From NCBI GenBank assembly GCA_019648995.1, contig BLXT01003971.1, positions 175,843-230,626 on the forward strand: a DNA stretch of 54,784 nt, read 5' to 3'. Shown one piece after another: positions 1 through 13,600 of the stretch; the stretch's first letter is position 1; every line of letters begins with the position of its first letter. Source of the stretch: Plakobranchus ocellatus (Eukaryota; Mollusca; Gastropoda; Plakobranchidae). The position numbers were made by a program, and so were the translations under genes. Under the pieces are notes generated by a model that searched no databases, was not told the origin of the DNA, and worked only from the letters and a program-made list of their open reading frames with translations.

Positions 1-1448
1 AAAAAAAAAAAAAAAAAAAAAAACCAACCATGAAGCAATACAGATGATCGTTTTTCAAGCCTTTAGTTTTCAAATACAATTAACAAAAGCATATATTTGA
101 TTAAGCAAACACCAAAAAAAGCATTATTAGATTAAAACAGAGTACACTTGTCTGCAAAGCGACATACAGAGTCTTGATAAGCAAAGCACTTAATTCAATT
201 AAAAAAAAACACACACAAAAAAAAACCTTGATCACACTACTTAACAAAGAAAAATGCCAATACAATGTCAATGAAGCTTTAGAATTGAATACAATTTTTA
301 TTAAGATTAAAACACGAAACTTAAGATTCACAAAAGGCATTTTTTAAATACAAATTTTCAAAAGATGCAAGAAATAAAACAGTCATTGCTGATTTTGAAA
401 TTCAATTTGTTTTAGACTGGTACATTTTTACTTTCCCTTTGAGATTTTTACTTTAATCACTCACTAGTCATTCATTATTTTAAGTTTAAAAAAAAAAAAA
501 CCCTCAAAAATCAAAACAAATTATGTCTTGTGACCTGTCCAAGTGAATAAGGTGTCTCATATTAATTTTTCTCTTTAAAATTTAATTTTTCTTTTTTTAA
601 AGTTAAAAACATATCTCATAGCTCAAAATCAACATAGCCCTACCAACTGTTACGATGGCAAAAAAAAGCTGCTTCTGAATCATTTGGATAAGTCTCCACA
701 CATGCTTTACATCCCAAATATTTCAATGGGTTTTAAGAAAGCATAAAAATTTTATAAACAAGGGAAAAAATAGGTTATTACTTTACTTCTAAAAAGAATG
801 AATTGTCCACTCTCTCAAATCTTTTTAAAAAATACAGGTAACTCAAACCATTAATGTTACAAAATTAACACTAAAAAATAGTAAAATCAAAACAATAAAA
901 ACAAGAAAAAAAACCACTAACACTATCGGCAAAAATACAAAATTGATACAGCATCAACTGACAATAATTCTCACCGACAAATAGAAAAAAAAAAAAGTTG
1001 GCATTATAATTAACTGATGAAGAAAAGAAAATTTAAAAAGCAAGCATCAATCAAATTCAAATAGGAAAAATATGACACTGTAGAACCTGATACAATGTAC
1101 ATGTGTAAAGTCATCAATACACAAAGATGATGGTTTTTGTCTACTGCTTTAACTACGAGTATCACCGACAAAACTGAACACCAGTAGGAATGCAGCACTT
1201 AGTTAACTGTCAGAGTCAACATAGGGCTGTTTTAGCCTCAACAAAGAGTCAATAAACTGACTCAGAGATGGAGGAGAGAGGCGGAAAATTGTTATGAAAA
1301 TAGAAAAAAAACATTTTATTTCAATTATTTTAATTTTAAAGAAAACGTGAACAACACCTTGTGAACATCATTGCACCACATCCATTACAAAAACTACATC
1401 TATTCAAAAACATATCATCCCATCCTCAAGGTATTAAAGTAAAATGAA

Positions 1449-1645
1449 ATACATGTAGGTCAATATGACCATTGCTGTCTTCAATCAAAGTTTCCCAAGC
1501 TACATCCGAAACAAACTTTGCTGTTTTGTATCATGGATAAACGATTGTTTAAGTAAACTACAATACTTGTAGGTCAATATGACCATTGCTGTCTTCAAAG
1601 TTTTCCGAACTATATCAGAAACAAGTTTTGTTGATTTGACACCCC
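1449..1645. repeat. Two-copy tandem duplication, period about 113 bp
   Basis: The block beginning GTAGGTCAATATGACCATTG occurs at 1456 and again at 1569. It is followed in both by GCTGTCTTCAA and then a diverged continuation (CTACATCCGAAACAAACTTT against CTATATCAGAAACAAGTTTT). The two units are clearly homologous over about 75 bp. Confidence 0.8.
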
Positions 1646-4600
1646 AAACTAGTAAACACTTTTTTCTTTCTTTTTATTGCAGAATTGTGCAAAATTGTAA
1701 GCACATTTCAGCAACTTTTCCCTTACACCAAACCCTGCAAAATAAGATCAAATTTGAGAGCTTTAGCTACAATAATATTCTTATTTCAATGCCCCTGTGT
1801 TTGATATGATGGTTAATGTTCGGAGTCAAAACAAAAAAAAAAACAACAACAAGAGTAAATGCATCACATGCAGACGATGTGCCACTTAAATAAAAAAATT
1901 TTCAGACCCTAAAAACTTAAGATATTAGTCTTTTCAATTCCAAAGAAAAAAAAAAACGATCTCAGCAGTGTTGAGCTTTGAATTATTTTATAAACTTTAC
2001 CAGCAGCAATAAATTGTACTTTACCATTAAAATCAAAGATCATGGCAATTTGAAAGCTCAATGACAATATAATTCTTGGTTTATGAGAGACATGAATTTT
2101 TTTCCCTCACAAATATTAATATAACTTACTACTAAAAAGATGCTGAAAAGTTTGAGAGTATAACTTTAATATCAAAATAAGTTGATGATACATATTTTTA
2201 AAAATCAAGCTAGAAATATCAATATTTTGAGCATATAAATATATTTTCAACTTAAAAACTGAAAGCTAGCAAAATTATATCCCTCAGCACTGATAATTCT
2301 CACGCAAACATAAAAGAAAAACATAATGCAGTATGAACAAGAATATATTTTCAGTTTTAATCATCATTAACAGTATATTTACATTGGTCTTAAAAGACAA
2401 GTTGAATGCTGTGGGGTTCAGAAGTCAATCTATGTGCAATAAAATTCTTTCATTCTACAGCCATATCCAACTCAACACTGACATTATAACAAATATAAGT
2501 GAAATAGCCTGTTGCACGCATTATTTTAATTTTTTTCACAAAGCCTGAACAATGCTTCTCCCATAATTGCTTGAGTCAAAAGTTGTTTTTACTTTTGACC
2601 TTTAATTCTCATCAGGTATAAGGATTGAAAAAAAAAAATACAATTTGTAACCCTGACCAATGGGAAATGAGAGAACTTCCCTGATCTATATTTTATACAT
2701 TTAATCTTGCCGGCTGAGCTCTTAGAGAAAACAATCCAGTCAAAAAAAAAAACCATACACATCATGTATTGAGCATTTTGACAAGCATGATAAATACGAC
2801 TAATATCTTAGAATGGTAACAATTTTTATATTTTCATCATGAACCATTCTGTGTTATTGAATAATGGAAAATATAATATCCCTCTGATTGCCACATGACA
2901 AAAACAAAAAAAAAAACCACACAATATTAGCCGAACTGGTTAAGTCTCCATTAACATCCTCTATGATACCAATCTACGTGAGTCACAAGTGGCAGTTTGA
3001 ATATTATTGATATAACCAGGATTTCCATTCTATGATCGATATAAGAGTCAAAATAGAATTGAGATATGTTGATTCTGTGCAAAAACACAATAGGTTTGAA
3101 AAAAAACTTAAGGTGACAAAAGTTTTCTTTCAATGTTTTTTTTTTTTTTTGGATCTCAAACACATGATTTGCAAATATCGGATTCATTAACACTGGTCAA
3201 TACATTTTTTCATCTTAAATTCATTCATCACGACAAAAAAATGGAGAATGCATATTATATGTATGTTAGCTCCTATGAACAAGTAATTGCTGTTCAGAGA
3301 TTAAATGATTCCAGCCTTAACAATTAAAATATGGCAGGGCAGCAGAAACTACATACACACACACACATCCATACAGAAACTACACATAAACAATACAGAA
3401 AGGAGTCATGGTAGTGTCTCAGGACAAAGTGAAAGGGGAAAAATATATATGTACATTCATGTTGACATTCTGAAAATTCATCAGTATGTAATCAATGTTG
3501 TTTGAAACATTTGTTACATTTGTTGTGAGGAGGTAGCCCATTCTGATAAAAAGTGATATGCTCAATAACGTCATTTCAACCCCTAAGTCTTAGATTTAAG
3601 AATAATGTGCCTCTCTTACTAAATTTATGTAAAAAAAAAATTAAAGATTAATAAACCATGAAATGCTTACTATGATTTTATTCAGCAGAGGGAAACTTTG
3701 AAACTTCTTCAGCATTAGATTGTCAAGTCACATTCATGCAGCTTGGAAACATCTTTGTTTACAGTGCACTCTTACTATAAATTTTGCTGTTCTGTACATG
3801 TTAACATATTTATTGGGGCCATTTTAAACCAATAAATAGATCATTACAACAATATGCTTTCTTAAACACTTCTCACATATCATGTAACGATTATTGGTAT
3901 GAAAATCCACTAGAACAAGAGGAGTTGGCAAAGACTTTACTTCAAATAATTTTCTTATAACTAATTAATATCATACAGGGGAAAAATGTATCATTTGCAA
4001 AACAAAAATTAGGAATGAGGAAGAGGCATAAACTCTATAGGAGAGAAGCACTGTAAGAACATATTGACAATAGCATATTTTTTCTGTGTGGCTCTGACTT
4101 GTGGCTCTATCAATCCTCTCTTACATTAACTAAATAAATGTCAAAAGTGCTCATGATGTTAATATATCCTTGGTTTTATTGCATCTCACAAAATTTTTAC
4201 AACTTACAACTCATCAGTCACTTTCCTTTGCATACTACAATTAAATAAAAATCTCAAAAAATGAATGTTTGTAAAATAAAGAAAAAGTTCACATAGTAGG
4301 CCTACACTGGTTAAAACTGGCAAGGCTTGTAATATCATAGACATTTTTCAAAAGTCTTGATACAGAACAAATGGATAATTGCATGCCCACAGCCAAAGAT
4401 CTTGAACTTAGACAAGACATAATTGTGTTAAGCGCCGAGACATTTACTCTCTACATGAAATGAGAGAGAGAAAGCATATGATAAAATGACCATTCTTTTG
4501 ACAGGACACCTGCAAAGATAAGAGAAAAATTCCTGGGTTCGACAATTTACAAACTCTGGAGTATCAAAAAAACCATTGTGGTACATTATCTGCTGTAACA

Positions 4601-6376
4601 ACAAAATCAAACAAATATTGGAATAAAATCCACGAACCAAACAACCAGAGCAGATAAGTCACAAGTGTATTGGACATTTTGAGTTAAGCCTAAGTTTAAC
4701 TGAAAGGGAACAGGAGGCTGCCTTTCGTCAGATTCTCATATATGAAGTAGTAGAAAATCGTGAGTCTGGTTGTTTATTGCCACCTCCAGTTTGCATTGGG
4801 AGGGGTAACAAAACTGCATGCAGTATCTGATCCAGCAAGGCAGACCAGTTTGTGGGTGGGCCCCAGTCAGAGCTTTTTGAGTAAGGGATCAAAGTTGGAA
4901 TTTTCAAATTTTGACTTTAGAATCAGATTCCTCAGTTTATTCTAGTGTGATTAGACACTACACATTGTTTCTTTTCTTTGAATTTTTTAAAAACATATTT
5001 TTCTCCGCCTCTGCTCAAATCTAGGTATGTCTAGACATGCCTGGATCTAAATGATATCTGACAAAAGCTATATCCAGTTGGATCAACAAACCCAAGCTTT
5101 TGGTCGGTAATTAAAGTCAGGGGGCACAAGGCTCTTTTATTATAATTGCAGGCTAAAGGATCTAGTTGAAAAGTATCCACAATGATTTTCGACTGATTGG
5201 CTCTGTTGCCAAACATATACATATAAATACTTAACATAGGCTTTTGATTTCTTAGTCGTTGATATACATAATAATTATGTTAAGTCAAGGAGATTGTGAA
5301 TGGAATTTTGTTCAGTTTGTTACTTTGAAGCATAACAGTGTATTTATGCATTCTACCTAAGCATCTTCGAAAAAAAAAAAAAAAAAGAGAAAAGAAAAAA
5401 AAAATCTGATTGCAAAAATCATCAAGGGGTGCACATTAACAAACATATGTGATACATCAGTTTTTTTCACTTCAGGATGTTAATTCTGTTTCTTTAACAA
5501 ATGGTTGGCAGGCAACAAAACTTTTCCTGTCAATTCTAATGTAAATTGTTGAAACATTAATTAAATTTTTACATAAAATGAGATGGAACAATTTGTCTAA
5601 AGCAGAGACAATACTAATTCAGGCTAGGCCAAACAAATTCATTCATATTGCAGATTGCATTATACTTTGGCAGGATCAGGACCCACCATGGAAAGTCCCT
5701 GCAACAGCTTACTGGGCAAGTTTCCTAACCTGACAGTCATCTATGCACCTCCCCTTCCTTTTTAGTAAATTACACAAGTATAACAGATGCGCAACTGGTT
5801 TCTCTGCAGTAGTATTGAAAATAATTTTGTAAAGATATTATTACTTCATTTTTTATGAATAATGGCATAGCTAATGAGATTCATGGTTTTTTCTACCTTT
5901 CCAATAGTATTTTTTATTTGCAATAAAAATGGTGAGAGGTTTTTGGAATTTTCTTCAAATAGGTCACACTGCTTATATTGGCCCACTTGTTTTAAATATG
6001 TGCTACAATGGAACAATCCATAAGATTTTTTGTCTTTTGACCACCCTTCATGTTTGTATGTAGTTATTAATAAATGCTGACTATGTAGAAACAAATTTGA
6101 TGGATGTATTTTTATTTTGTAGTAAACACAAGGACTTCAGGGATAATTTCTTTTAAAACCTTTCTTAAAAGTAAAGAAATGAGGTTGGTCACAATGCTGG
6201 CAACATCACGAAATGTGAAAATCTTTTCACTTGGGCAAGTGCAGCTAATAAAACAGGTCTTTTTTTTGTTGTTGTAAATCCTCATAAACATACATTCACT
6301 ACAGTGTTCAAATAATTTTAACAAAGCATTGCAGTTTGTCACGGTGAACACAATTGGTGTTTCCATTTTCATTTTT

Positions 6377-6606
6377 CTTCTACCCTCCATCACAAAATGT
6401 GAGCCCTTATCATGACCAGAAACATCATATAAATATGTAACATACAACCAGTGGCTCAATATACATTTTTCTTCCATTCTACATCACGAAATGTGAGCCC
6501 TCTAATGGCTAGAACTATCGCATAAACATGTAACATACAAACGATGCTTCCGTATACATCTTTCTTCCACTCTACGTCTCAAAATGTAGGCTAATGCCCA
6601 GAAAGG
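6377..6606. repeat. Degenerate minisatellite, 93-94 bp unit, about 2.4 copies
   Basis: Units start near 6377, 6471 and 6564, each with a CTTCYAYYCTMC-like start followed by an AAATGTGAGCCC-like block in the first two, and TGTAACATACAA later in the unit. The unit is almost a multiple of three, so the minus strand shows short reading frames with echoing peptides (EEKCI..H.LYVT). The 94-bp step breaks the frame, so I do not call it coding. Confidence 0.7.
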
Positions 6607-9600
6607 TCTCAATAAATTTATAACAGAGCATGCTACATGAGAGATATGAAGAGTTCCATGGTAAAATCTGATGTATGGAATAAAAAATTTGTGACAATGA
6701 AATTTATAAGTACACATTTTATGTTAAGAAGAAAGCGAGGATTCTTTGATGATACAGTAGGCCCTTGCAGACACAGTAAACAGACTTTAAATCTGAATCA
6801 AACCACGATTATTTTTGTTTCATTGGTATTACTTCTATTGCCCCTTACAGTGGTGTTTGCAGCATTTTGTCCTAAGAATCCCTGCATATCCCATTCAGAT
6901 TGTCGCTCACAATACTCAGCATACATCAATTATTATTTAAACTAAGATAGCAAAATAGTTTAATATTCCACACACACACACAAAATCTAATTAAACTTCC
7001 TCACACCAATTCGTAAATTTTCTATAGTTAACTCACATCTTTGACCAGACTGACTGCTTGTGCTTGTGATAGCTTAAGACAATTTATATCGAGGCACACT
7101 AGCAAATACTTCTCCTCCACACGCTGCCACAGAGAGGTATTTATAGGGTATGACACCAGGCACTGTGTTAAACAACAAACAACCATCACTGAGGTCAATA
7201 GAAAGCTTGGGTAATTATTGAGTAATAGTAAGGCTTTTTTTTTTGTTTTTTTTCTTGTTTTTTGGGGGTTTTTTTTTTTTGCTTTCTCATGCAAACAGTG
7301 AAGTCTAGAATGTAAGAATATCCCTGAAATTCAAGCAGTGGCAAAGTTGCACTGCAACAAAAAAAAATAAATAAATGAAATAAAGAAAAAAGCTGCTTTA
7401 CAAATGCTAAAGTATCTGCAATCTCACCAAATTGGAAAAAAAAAAGCCCTGTGCGCTAAAATAAAAAAAGTAACTAATGCCATTTATCAAAGAAAAAAAA
7501 ATAATCTAAACTGTCAAGTTTCACTGGCCCACACAAGTCATTAGAAACCATAAAGGATAAGTGTACTGACACTCCAAAATAAGGCGCTTTGCAGCAAGAG
7601 AAAGGGTTGCGAATTAAGGTACAATTGTCCTTTTCTTATTATGTTCTACCAAAATTATCTCATAAAATTTGGGGGAGTTGGCAGAAGAGCTTCATATTAG
7701 TTCATACCAATGGACAGTGTCTTCTTGGATGGATCAAATCTACTTTTCTATGGCCATTCTATTCCAACAAAATACTATTTTGAAATGTGCCTACACATTA
7801 AAATTAATTGTCAAGAATAAGGGGCATGTCAAAATTAGTGACCGCAGTAAACAAAACAAATATGCAATACTAAGTATCAGAGAGAGAGGGACCTAGGTCG
7901 TTATCATTTCCATCAAACATCATCAATGCCTAACTGCTTCAAAAAAAATAAAAACAACCTATAAATGTTTAAAGTTTAAGAAAAGGGTCAAAGGCATAGC
8001 ATTTTTCCACTGACTTTTGTATCTGTTAACAAATCAGACTGGTTCAGTACATGATTTTTTTTTTTTTGAATGTGCATCTTATGGATACAATAAAAAACAG
8101 AGTAAAAATTACACGGAAGATAAAAGATTAAAGATTTCCGCTTATGATGGAATTGGACAAATTGAAATAGATGTTGTACACCCGTTTTGAATCTCATACT
8201 ATTCTTTAGAAGACCAGACAATCTTGGCAACAAGATAAAGTTTATGATTATTGTTAGTTTACAATTTTTGACTCAATATGAATCATGTCTGGACAAGAAA
8301 ACAAACCTAGTAATGCTTCTTCATCAATATTAGAGAAGGTCGCTTCCAATTAGAAATTAACAAAGACTGCTCAGGCCCTAACAATAGTGCCTCTTACACA
8401 AGTTAAAAAACACAAAAAATTTAACAGGGAATTTTAAAACTGAAATCAAAAGCATTCAGACTAGTCATTAGAGTATATTCTACAAAAACGCTTGACAGAT
8501 TTGGGTTGGAAGGGTTCAGTGATATGTCACGATTTCAGACAATTAATAAAGAAAACTGAAGACTATCAAACAATGTGATGTCATTTAACCTGTTGAAAGG
8601 TCAAACTCACAAATATCCCCCTGACCTTTCATGAGAAATGAAAACTTTCGATAACAATAATATTGAGGGAAGTTTGCTCAGATCTTATTAAAGAGACTAT
8701 AATGCACTGAGGAAGATAGGCAGGGCATTTAACTTACTCACATACAAGGCATAGATTGCTTTTCTTTATTTTACAATTTAAACCTCGACCTAATGTGAAG
8801 GTGAAATTAGTGTAAGCTTGTAAGCACTATGCAAAATATGAGTAATATTAGACAATATTTATTAGCAGTAACAACTCACTAAGAGATTATGTTGGCATGC
8901 TGTTAGCCCTTACAAAAGGCACAATCTCTTCAACTGTCAAGCTTGGAGGGAAAAAAATGGATAAACAAAATATATATTATAGACTCGATTAAATAAAAAT
9001 GCTGTTCCATCAAATATGAAAGAATGGCCTCAAACAAAATACCAGCATCCCTGAATGAACTCCACTCATCACAAATGATGTAAAGGTGACCTAGCAAGAA
9101 AACAAAAGATGACAGATTTGTTGTGAATAGTAGAAGCTATTGTTAATCACAGTTTCCATCTCACATTAATATTTTACTACTCCCTAGCTTTTCACACATG
9201 TTCAACTTCATTCTGACTTCTCAAACTTAAAAAAAAACTGTTCTTTATTCTCAACTGAAGAAAAGTTAACATGTCTTTGACATTTGTGAAGCTCAAAGGA
9301 ATTTTCAATAGAAGATTTTTAGGTCATATACATGTACATATTATCAAATAACTTATGTTGCTCAAGAACATGACGTTTCAAGATTTTAAACACATTGATT
9401 ACCAGCAGTAATACAGGCTGATCTACCTGAAAAAAATAGGCCTAAAAACGCCTATATCTCAATAAAGGAGCCAACGAGATGTGGCTGAAAACCCTGTGCA
9501 CCACAAAAATCTACTTTACTAGAAAACTGCTATACCAGTTTTAAGTTTTAGTTGATAGTATTTTTAGTGGCTCTGAATAATTGTTTTAAAGCTATCTAAA

Positions 9601-10037
9601 AAAATAAAGATGCTCGAGTTTGGCATGACTTAATCACAAATAAGTACAAAATACTTACATGTGTTATAATAGAGCAAAAGTAGTAAAGCATTTCTAAAAA
9701 AAAAAAAAATAGAATAAAATTCAAAATCACAATGAGTTGATAAATTTGTTAAGTCCACCAAAATTTAAAGGTGATGTTATTAGAAATCTAATGGCAAAGC
9801 TATAGGAATGAGATACATTTACCAGATATAGGCCTAAATTGAAAAAAAGAAATTCCAGTGCAAATGTTTTCATGAAAACACTGTGAAAATTTCATGAGAG
9901 AACTTGAAAAATGAAGAACATAACAACTGAAAAAATATGTTACATTATTATAACCAAATATATTCTATTGCCAAAACTTAGAGTAAACAGTAAACAGAGT
10001 GCTCTTCAGAAAAAAGCACCAAATAAATCAAAAATAT

Positions 10038-10043
10038 TTTATT
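10038..10043 (-). terminator. UPRT: Candidate poly(A) signal for UPRT
   Basis: AATAAA on the minus strand, about 560 nt past the UPRT stop codon. The region is AT-rich and several other AATAAA hexamers occur further left, so this is only the nearest good candidate seen. Confidence 0.22.
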
Positions 10044-10605
10044 TTATGTATGTACCATTGATCAACTAAAAAAAAAAAATTATATTATAAATATATAGAG
10101 AGAGAGGGGGGGAATTTATCCCCTTAGATATTTTTAATGTCTTTAAAGCAGTTCTCACAAATTTTAGGTCAGATGACACTACTATGAGGATTGTCTATGT
10201 ACCAAAACACTTCAACATAGTGAAAGTCCAATAGTGAAAAAAGAATGACTTTGAGCTTATTCTGCACCATAATATAGATATTTTTTCACCACTGACCCAG
10301 TAGGACAAGCCTCATGAGAAATGAGTGTCAACTTTGTTGTGGTATTCTCTTTTTAAAAATTAAAATGGACCCTATAATCCTATGTCACAATAAAATGTAT
10401 ATTTCTAAAATCTGCAACATTTTTTTTTCCACAAAATGAAGACTGCACAGCAGAAATGGTCATTTTTTTCTGCTCATCATAAAACCAAATTTCAACAACC
10501 TTTGGGAAAAAAAAAAAAAAAAACTGTGAGAAACAAATTTAAAATCAAATTATGTAACTCTCCTCTAGTCTCACAGTTTGAACTTTAGGCATGGTTCTTT
10601 CTGTG

Positions 10606-13600
10606 TCAATCAGTGCCAAAGTACTTCTGTCCAAAATGGCTGGGAGCGACTGGGTGGACCTCTGTTGTCAAAATTGTCATCCCTGGGAACTTGGAGACAA
10701 GCTGGTCTGCCGCTAGAGGATAATGGGCAGAAAAAAAAAAGAAAATGCAAAATAGGAAATTAGCTCCTTTATAAGATAACCATATACTTGCACAAATTAC
10801 ATTACCTGGAAACATTAGCAATGCTAATTCGCCAGCCAAATATATTGTACACAAAAATGCAAATCTCTCTAGAAAGGGACAAATAAAGATTAAAAAGCAT
10901 AATTTGGTTTAAGTTTAGAGGTCTAATGCAGAAATCTTGTAATGTATAAATACACACACACAAAAAGTAATGTAAATTATTTTTAAAATTTGTACTGAAC
11001 AGAAGAGGAGGAGAAAAAAAAGGGAGACCAAAGAGCACATGGAGAGTTGACCTACAAGATGATGGTATTGTAGCCCAGTATATGGTGAAAGGTATTGAAG
11101 ATGATCACGATACAATAGAGATCAATGACAATATATACATATACAGTGGAAACCTCATAATTTGAAGTACGTGGGAATGGATTAAAACTTCGGATTTTAG
11201 ACTTCGAATTATTAAAATTCGAGGGTCTCAAACACCACTTATTATTATGGGTTACTTCCCTTTGATAAAAAATTAAACGAAAAACGGCTCTCTCTTGCTT
11301 TTAGTTTAATGCTCATGGACCTCAAACCCACTTCCCCTTTTTGTTTGTTTATTTTTTGGCCCTGAAAAGGGCCGTGGTTGCATAACTATTTGGCAGCTTC
11401 ATTCTTAAAGTGGTCAGTGATGACAGTCTGCCTGGCTCTCCTCACAACATGGTCTTCAAATGAAAATTCAAATGAACTGAGCTGCGCATGTCATCAGTCC
11501 CCCTTGCTCGATGACAAACTTTTAACTCTCAGTGATGCCATTTTCAATTGGAGAAAATACGAAGCTGTTCAAAGTTTAATTCAAAATCTATTAAAAAACA
11601 AGGAGAGATTTGTAGTGCATCAATACCACATGAGTAGCAATGCAAGTGATAGATCTAATCGGATACACACGTGTTGGGATACTGTGACGCTGACCCGCGT
11701 ACATGTGTGTGTTTGATGTAATGGTGGGTCCAGACGGTAGATGCAGTGCTAGCCTCTAGGCACCCACGTTTATCGACACGAATTAAAAACAAAACAAAAG
11801 AAAAAAGGCACAGTGCCTCTCACTCTAGTCACGCCTAGCACACCTTGTCTCACCCCGAGCTTACAGTGCCTACACTATCTCCCCTTTCCTGCGCTTGCAG
11901 CTGACTGTGTGTGAAATTATTATTCATTTACTGCCTTTACAGAGGTAGGTCTAGATGATCTAGACCTAGCGTGACTGCAGCGAGAGGATCCTCAGCCAGT
12001 GGCAGTGTGTGGCATTCAGTGGCTTTGTTGAAACGGCGATTCAACCTGATTGGCATTGTTTTGGGGATGGTGAAAGGGAAACTTTTTTTTCTTTTTGTGG
12101 TTTGTGGCGGTGTCGGCTTTGAATTATAAGAATCGACTTTCTTTGACTTCAAATAATGAGTTCGAACTTTACAAAGCCAAAGAAGAAAAAAAAAACTCAG
12201 ATCGCAAATACTTCGGTTTATGAGAAATTCGAATAATCGGACTTCAGCTTTTGAGGTTTCGACTGTTATAAGAAGGCTAAAAAAAATGGCAACCATTCTT
12301 GCTTCACAAAGTGTGTAAAAGGTAAACATGAGCAAACACATAAAATTAAAACCTTACATTGTGGAGTGCAGAAAAGGTTCAAGAGTATAATGTTTTCCTC
12401 TTTGACATTGTTCATCTGCAGAATTTCTATGGCTTTTGCAACTGTGTTTCCTGTGCCTGAAAAGTGAAAAAGAACATGTTTCCATTGCAAACAGTTTGAA
12501 TATAGATAATCTTAATGAGCTCTAACCTCAAATCATGTTAGTGAAAACATACATTAACATAATATGATGTTTTGAGCTTTGGGCACCCATGGCAAAGAAT
12601 AATTTGTTTGTTCCAAAGTTGCAGTCTATATCTTCAACTTTCTCTCTGTTTATTTCATTAAATATGGGGGGAAATATATAACAACAGTCTTTTTGGCTCT
12701 GCTTCTCTCAGTGAATGACTTTTTATGTCATTTAGAGATATTAAGAAATGCTCAAGACATGAAAATACTCTGTCATTTTCTTTTAAATAACGTCACAAAA
12801 ATTCCATCTTGATATTGTGTGAATCCTTATTTTAGATCTAGTTTTGAGTGCAATATTTAAATAAACATCTATCATATGTCACATAATTTAAATAATTATA
12901 CATGCAAAATATACAATTGTGTAGAAATTAATAAAATTTGAGATTTCAACCGCAAAAAAAAAAAACCAATTCATTAATTTAGTAAGGCTTCTTCCCATCT
13001 TGTAGAAAATGAGGCTTAATACTTTCATGCACAGAAATTTGGATGCACTTAGAGGATGAATCAACAGCAAAAATTCATTTTGTTCTGTTGCCATGTAAAA
13101 AGGTTAATAAAGGTAGTAAATAGAATCTTTTATTATACAATCTCAATAGAACCCCCCTTGGCGCACACCCAGAAATAAGTAGCTAAATTGTGAGAGTCAG
13201 GCTAGAATGGCTTGCTGACTGTAAAAAATAGAGTGTGGCAGAGAGAGTTTGGATGATTTGTGGTGTGCATTAAAAACTTCTTATCTTGTCTGGGTCCTTT
13301 ACTTATATTATTGAACTAACTGTACTGATTAAACTGTAAAACATCTCGTCAGTTTTGAAGAAATAAAGGATCTTTATTTAACAACAGTATTATATGTTTA
13401 ACTTAAACTAGTACTACTGGCCCAAGTGCCATTGTTCATTAATATAATGTGTGTGTATGTGTATCACTCATAAGAAAGGAACGTGTTCTACACTACCTTT
13501 TTACCAAAATCGTTTAGTAACCTTGCTCTAAATCTAACAGTTAAAACACGCACAAAGCATTCCCCAAATTTATCACACACATTTGCTCTTCTAGTAATTA

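Larger units (their letters stand above)
1..10605. other. Non-coding DNA downstream of UPRT (3' UTR and/or intergenic)
   Basis: No open reading frame here shows a recognisable protein family, codon structure or splice-consistent continuation. The sequence is AT-rich with many poly(A) and poly(T) tracts, for example at 1-23, about 5370-5402 and 10507-10522. It includes a tandem duplication near 1.45-1.65 kb and a 93-94 bp minisatellite near 6.4-6.6 kb, listed separately. Part of the right side is presumably the UPRT 3' UTR. I see no RNA gene. Confidence 0.6.
11144..12265 (-). mobile_element. Degraded Tigger/pogo-like element, about 1.1 kb
   Basis: The left end reads CAGTGGAAACCTCATAATTT. The right end, reverse complemented, reads CAGTCGAAACCTCAAAAGCT. 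The subterminal zones share GAAGT and TTCGAATTATT-like words. The left end is flanked by TA; the right flank reads TT, so the TA duplication is imperfect. The ends resemble those of the clear Tigger element at 30325-32925 (CAGTGGAAC). The interior holds a decayed transposase C-terminus on the minus strand. The element lies in the last UPRT intron, between exons 6 and 7, in the same orientation as the gene. Confidence 0.6.

Noticed and set aside
1-23. Poly(A) at the window start as a cDNA or retrogene tail
   Set aside because: No adjacent processed gene or target duplication is visible. Similar A-runs are scattered throughout.
6112-6477. 121-codon minus-strand frame
   Set aside because: Part of it is the 93-94 bp tandem repeat and the rest has no family resemblance or splice context, so it is reported only as a repeat.
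11378-11716. 112-codon plus-strand frame inside the degraded Tigger-like element
   Set aside because: It lacks recognisable motifs; the opposite strand shows transposase C-terminal remnants.
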